NCBI GenBank assembly: GCA_021234155.1
Contig: JAJEKV010000023.1
Span: 10,489,141-10,553,140 of the forward strand
Direction: 5' to 3'
DNA from: Isoetes taiwanensis
Taxonomy: Eukaryota > Streptophyta > Lycopodiopsida > Isoetales > Isoetaceae
DNA length: 64,000 nucleotides
The translations under genes were made by a program, and so were the position numbers. The notes beneath the pieces are model-generated. The model ran no database searches, had not been told where the DNA came from, and saw only the letters and a program-made list of their open reading frames with translations. Positions 59,886-64,000 of this stretch are shown here, one piece after another. Position 1 is the first letter of the stretch, and each line of letters begins with the position of its first letter.

Positions 59886-60752
59886 GAAGAGTTCCGAGGC
59901 CTGATTGTGCTGCTGGCTCGGGCGCCTCACTGTAATCGGAGAGCAGAGCTTGGAGAATTCAAGGGCAACGCGGCCTTCGAACGCTCGGATAGCTTGGGAG
60001 CGCTTGGGGACGGGACTTCACTATCCACCATCTTCTTAATATATTACTTAGGGTTACGAAATCTTTCCATATTCCCGCTTCTTTATTACAGCCATCTATC
60101 TTAATTACTAGTCTTGTCTTATCTTGTCTTCCCTATGTTTCGTATGCGTGTGCTGCCATCTGTCTCCTACCTGTTATCTCTGACGTCCGTACGATGTCCT
60201 CCCGTAAGCTATAATAATAATTATTATTACCTTAGTACCTTATTACCCACCCCCTAGAGCTGGTTATTGTAATAATTACTACTATGGCCCCATTAATAGG
60301 CGTTAGTTTCCCGTGTTGTAATTTATGACTTATATATTCTCGTGTTCTCCCGTATTTTATCACGTCTCCCCCATATGTATCCTTTATCCGATGTTTCCGT
60401 ACCTTTTGGTCACCCACCATACTGAACTGTAACATTTAGACCAAATTGGGTTAGGGGTCATAGAATTTAAATTCGCGGGAGCAAAATACGTGGCTAATTT
60501 CCTAAATAGACGGGTATACAAATAGATAAATGTCACCCTCATCCACTAAAGATGCTAATTAAATAATTTTAATTTAATTTAAATGAACGGATACGGATCC
60601 CATTAACGGCTCTAAATTTAAAATTTGAAATCACCGGACGCCAAATTTCCAATTTCCAATTTCCCTTTCGCCCGTATTTCTCTGTGTCCTTCTGTTATTT
60701 CAATCATACCGTAATTCTTAGAGCTGGTTGTAATCCTTGATGCAATCCGCTA

Positions 60753-60968
60753 CTATGTTTTATTTACTACAAGTAGTATTGATAAGTATTGATAAGTGTT
60801 CCGAGGATATTTATCCCCCGTTGATCGAAGACCCTTTCTTTCCTCGGACTCACATTTTAACACAGTACCATCTATGCATTCACAACATTCATACATACGA
60901 TTGAACGAACACTTGCATGGGTGTGTACACCTACCTGGCATTGCCCACCCTGTTAAGACATCGACCAT
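60753..60968 (-). CDS. Small cysteine-rich open frame, 71 residues, unknown
   Basis: The ATG at 60,968 opens MVDVLTGWAMPGRC. Seven cysteines lie within residues 14-40, in the order C-x3-C-x-C, then CC-x-C, then C after nine residues. No signal peptide is evident. It could be a small zinc-binding or disulfide-rich frame, or chance. It lies 35 bp from the boundary with the duplicated LINE-B sequence. Confidence 0.25.
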   Translation of the reverse strand: MVDVLTGWAMPGRCTHPCKCSFNRMYECCECIDGTVLKCESEERKGLRSTGDKYPRNTYQYLSILLVVNKT

Positions 60969-61002
60969 CGCCCATCAACCATCGACCATCGCCCATCGTC
61001 CA

Positions 61003-62784
61003 TCTGCTTTCTGAAGTCGGGAGCTCAGCTCCTGCCTTGCCAGTTCTTGTGTTCATTGCCACAATTGTTCATGGGCCTCTGCATAGAGGCCCGTGCCTTG
61101 CTAGGCAACGACAGCCTGAAACTCCTGCACCTCCTGGTCTCGTGTCACGACCCTACTCTGAAGAGTTCTCAGCTCTGCCTGACTTGCTTCAAAGGCGGCC
61201 TGGATGCTTCGTATCATGGTGGTGGCCTCCTCAACTTCTGATTGGAGGTGGGAGATGGTTGCCATTGTCTCCTGCTCAATACGCTGCCTGTCCTGTGTCT
61301 GGGCTTCTATGATGACGGAGAGGGAGTCCATGCGGGCTCGCAGGTCAGCAAGACCCTGCTTCTCCACCTCTGATTAGGTTATGGCTTCCACGGTAGTGGC
61401 CAGGGAGTCCAGTCGGGCCTGCATTTCAGTGAGCTCCTGCCTTCCCTGTTGCCTCTCAAAGTGTGACAAGCAGAGACCGTCCTCCATCACATTTGTCTGG
61501 CGGCCCTCCACTCTGCTTGATCCATTTCCAGTTTTGCCTTCTCATCACATGGGATACTGAGGACTGTATCTTTGCTGCTAGACATGCGATTCGTGCACTA
61601 TTATTTGCAACGCCGACCTGGAGCTGGCTCCAAGGCTCTGCCAGTGCTAGGTTCACAGTGGGACCGAGCAACCACCCTCACCCTGATTGGGCTTTGGCCC
61701 GGGCCTCCCTCTTCATGGAAGAGGAAGCTTCTCCCTTATGCATGATGTCGGATCGGGGCCATTTCTGGGGAACCCTTCAGCTTGGTCCTCCCAATCGAGG
61801 TTGTCATGTGTGTAACTAGTAGATGGCGGGGGCACCTGGGCAGCAAACTAGGTCTGGGCCTGGGCTTGGGGCTGAATGTATCTCCTTCCAAGTCGGGAGT
61901 TGCATGTATGGCCATGGCAAGCACACAACCCGGAAAAATGCCAATTTGAGCACAAAAACAAAGCCAAGCATGCAGCTATCATACGCCATTGGAAAGATCT
62001 TTGAACCAGCTTTCCAACGAGTCCAGACAAAAATCTGACACCAGATGTGTGAGATACAGCCCATCGAAGTGTCTACAGGCTGCCACAGAAACCCTAGCAC
62101 ACAGCCCAAAAAAATGCCGATTTGAGCACTGAAACAAAGCCCAACATGTAGGCACCTTTGCAAAGATCTCGTAACCAGCTTTCCAATAAACCCAAGCAAA
62201 CTTTGACACCAGATGTGTGAGACATAGCCCGCCGAAGTGTCTACCAGCTGCCACAAAAACCCTAACACACAGCCCAAAAAAGTGCCGATTTGAACACTGA
62301 AACAAAGCCAAGCATGCAGGTACTCTACACCATTGGAAAGATCACTAAACCAGCTTTCCAACAAGCCCAAGGACACGAAAATCTGGTACCAGATGTGAGA
62401 GATATGACCGATCAAAATTCTGCTATAGAAACCCTAAGCACAAACCCGATACATGTAGTCCTCTCCATTCAAGATGGCGCCGACCCAGTACCGTGATCAA
62501 GCAGAGAATTGCATAGGTGAGAACTGCACATGATGAGAAGAGGATTGTTGGAAGAAGGAAAATTTACCAGAATAATCTTAATTGCTGACTTCATTCCCAA
62601 AAAGCCTTTTATATTTTTTAAATTCTGAGAATGCCATTAATTCTTAAGTATTTTCCCAAATAGCCTTTGTATTTTATAAATTACAAAAAATCATGTTTTC
62701 ACAATAGATGACCATTCTTTACACAGGAAAGTGTTTCTTACAGATCACAACAATCACATCAAGGCAAAATATACAATGGAAATA
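61003..62784. repeat. 1.77-kb duplication beside LINE-C, right copy
   Basis: The second copy of 50,730-52,502. It differs by scattered substitutions, a 6-bp insertion near 61,862, and a cluster of changes near 61,485-61,545. It continues past the point where the left copy is cut by LINE-C into the rest of the Mutator-like element. Confidence 0.85.
61923..62440 (-). repeat. Second copy of the LINE-B tandem leader monomers
   Basis: Three ~170-bp units equivalent to 51,640-52,165. One reading frame stays open through all three on the - strand (61,816-62,415), but it starts without an ATG and is likely a by-product of a unit length near a multiple of three. Confidence 0.7.
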
Positions 62785-63229
62785 TCAAATAGGATTTCTG
62801 CATCTGCGTTCATTATGGCCATCATTACCACAATGTGTGCACTTGAACATGCTTCCTCTATCCCTGTCTTCCGTCCTGTCTTGTTTTCTTTGAGACCTAC
62901 CAGGTGGATCATGTGTTGTAGATGGTAGCCTTTCATTATTTTCAAGAAGTTCAATATTTGGGGATAAATAGCCCTAGCATATGGATAGCAAACTGAGCTC
63001 AATAAGTAACCTGAAAATTAGTTTCAAATTATTGTGATCTGTAAAAAACATTTCCCTATGTAAAGAATGGCCATCTATTGTGAAAACGTATTTTTTGCTG
63101 ATTTTTATAATACAAAGGGCTATTTGGAAAAATACTTAAGAATTAAGGGCATTTTAGGAATTTAAAAAGTATAAATGGCTTTTTGGGGATTAAGTGAACA
63201 ATTAACGTTATTTTGGTAAATCTTCCAAA
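62548..63229 (-). mobile_element. Mutator-like element, internally deleted, ~200-bp inverted arms
   Basis: Arms 62,548-62,755 and 63,030-63,229 are inverted copies at about 80% by eye (left GGAAAATTTACCAGAATAA, right end TTATTTTGGTAAATCTTCC). The 0.27-kb centre still encodes the C-terminus of a transposase on the - strand. Long arms plus that remnant indicate a MULE. A 9-bp target duplication could not be found. Confidence 0.72.
62785..62905 (-). pseudogene. C-terminal remnant of a MULE transposase (zinc knuckle)
   Basis: On the - strand a PPGRSQRKQ-like basic stretch leads into a zinc knuckle C-x2-C-x4-H-x4-C (CTHCGNDGHNERRC) and a stop at 62,785. The proline-glycine-arginine run before a CCHC knuckle is the usual end of MuDR/MULE transposases. 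The catalytic part is gone. Confidence 0.7.
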
Positions 63230-63410
63230 ATTATATGTTATTGCTTGTGGACAGGCCAGTTCAAAACAAAAAGGGTATTTTTGTGTTTCATAAGGTTTAG
63301 GATGGTGTTGGATGCTGCATGGGGCAATGCAGATGTCCTCGTTGTTGTGGCTTTTGTTCGTCCAGCAGTCTTATGTAATTCTCCTTCTCTTCTGTTGTGT
63401 TTTTTGGGTC

Positions 63411-64000
63411 AAGATGTTTATGAAGAGGGTTGCAAGGAAAGGTAAAGGGGTCGTTGGCTCTGTTCCCTTGTCTTCCAGTTCTATCCAAACAGATGGCTCT
63501 TGTGCTAAGCCTAATTTAGAGATGGACTGGGGGGCAATTGATGTCTCGGTGACTCTTGGACTTTCAAGTAGAGATGTGCCTTAAAGTTTTTATGATGCCT
63601 TATCCTCCTTTTGTGACAAGAGGTGTTTGGCTGGGATTGTTGCCCTTAAGAGGGGTGCCTCTATTAATCATCTTCACTGTCAAGTTGTTCTTAGGGCACA
63701 GTATAAATCTTCTAAGGCTGTGAATGAAACCGAGTTTAGTTGACCTTCGAAACCTCATGGTGTTGTGTTGATGTGTAAAGCTTTGAAGAATAATAGGTTG
63801 AAGGAATGGTGGGATATTGCAAGGATATAGGGAAGGTTCATTATTCTTGTCATCTTCATAATGTTCTTGATTATATAATTGAGAAATGTAAAGATTTGTT
63901 CTTAAGGTGGGGTGCAGATGACACCAAAGGTCTTGTTGTTTTAGATAACATGAATTTTTTGAACAAGGCTTCTCACTTTATGTTTTATCATGGGAATCGA
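63411..64000 (+). pseudogene. HUH-endonuclease-like fragment (replitron-type?), runs off the window
   Basis: A frame from about 63,411 continues through a TAA near 63,582 into SFYDALSSFCDKRCLAGIVALKRG, then an HLHCQ block with HLH at 63,669-63,677. Another stop follows near 63,740. After one frame change near 63,803 comes GMVGYCKDIGKVHY, with its tyrosine at 63,815-63,817, and then HNVLDYII and a WGADDTKG block to the edge. A histidine-hydrophobic-histidine motif followed by a Tyr-x2-Asp segment fits an HUH nuclease. The overall wording resembles replitron-type proteins as I remember them. That assignment is inference. The copy is decayed and incomplete. Confidence 0.5.

Larger units (their letters stand above)
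52503..61002 (-). mobile_element. LINE-C with a long upstream region; 5' limit inferred
   Basis: On the + strand it begins with a (TAGAA)n tail (52,503-52,531). On the - strand it carries ORF1 (57,603 onwards), an endonuclease-reverse transcriptase ORF2 and a cysteine-rich C-terminus. Domain wording (WNCTGYPWDDGE, LAETWEH, NYRTIMVSS) shows kinship with LINE-A and LINE-B. The 1.77-kb repeats on both sides put the outer limits at 52,503 and about 61,002. Whether all of 57,604-61,002 belongs to the LINE is not proven. Several frame breaks are present. Confidence 0.7.
58481..61002. other. Long region between LINE-C monomers and the second duplication copy
   Basis: Apart from the two cysteine-rich frames listed separately, this 2.5-kb stretch shows no known domain. 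It is CT-rich on the + strand up to about 60,000, then AT-rich. At its right end (60,960-61,002) is a short array of CCATCG-type repeats (GACCATCGCCCATC and variants), directly before the duplicated LINE-B sequence. Confidence 0.45.

Noticed and set aside
61816-62415. 199-residue open frame with internal ~57-residue repeats
   Set aside because: It starts without an ATG and simply reads through LINE-B leader monomers whose length is near a multiple of three. Other frames are open there too.

Overview
The window looks like nuclear DNA of a land plant with a repeat-rich genome. Evidence: an RRP5 gene with about 40 short GT-AG exons, a plant-type telo-box in its promoter, Ty1/copia and Ty3/gypsy LTR elements primed by initiator-Met tRNA, a chromodomain-type integrase, Mutator-like DNA, and several LINEs. 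I cannot name the species. A seed-free plant such as a fern is a guess. Nothing bacterial is present. Almost every other long open frame lies inside a transposon or a decayed copy of one.

Layout: 1-640 holds two LINE scraps. 641-3,589 has no recognisable gene. 3,590-16,350 is one LINE copy ('LINE-A', + strand) cut by two later insertions: a full-length L1-type LINE ('LINE-D', 6,209-12,872, - strand, 12-bp target duplication) and a 1.0-kb terminal-inverted-repeat DNA element (13,006-14,007). A MITE-like element lies at about 16,569-17,030. 17,762-36,739 is the host gene RRP5 (- strand). I could follow it through 40 exons totalling 5,712 nt in one consistent frame (1,903 residues), with a young copia element inside intron 26.

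Upstream of RRP5 (36,860-63,230) is a layered transposon complex. A LINE of the same family as LINE-A ('LINE-B', - strand) ends only about 120 bp before the RRP5 start codon. Its reverse transcriptase is split at 38,674-48,310 by a gypsy element (5-bp target duplication, one mismatch) that is internally scrambled: one LTR is broken in two, and the piece carrying the end of that LTR, the primer site and gag lies inverted inside the RNase H region of pol. Next to the LINE-B 5' end is a Mutator-like element. It is interrupted by a third, related LINE ('LINE-C', 52,503 to about 61,002), flanked on both sides by a 1.77-kb duplication of the adjacent sequence.

The right edge (63,411-64,000) carries a decayed frame with an HLH (HUH-type) motif and a later GYCKD motif. 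These resemble what I remember of replitron-type HUH endonucleases, but this is inference. The most unusual items are the scrambled gypsy element, the 128-residue frame inside its LTR, the pentanucleotide-tailed LINE family with palindromic 3' ends and tandem 5' monomers, the giant duplication around LINE-C, two small cysteine-rich frames upstream of LINE-C, and the HUH-like frame.
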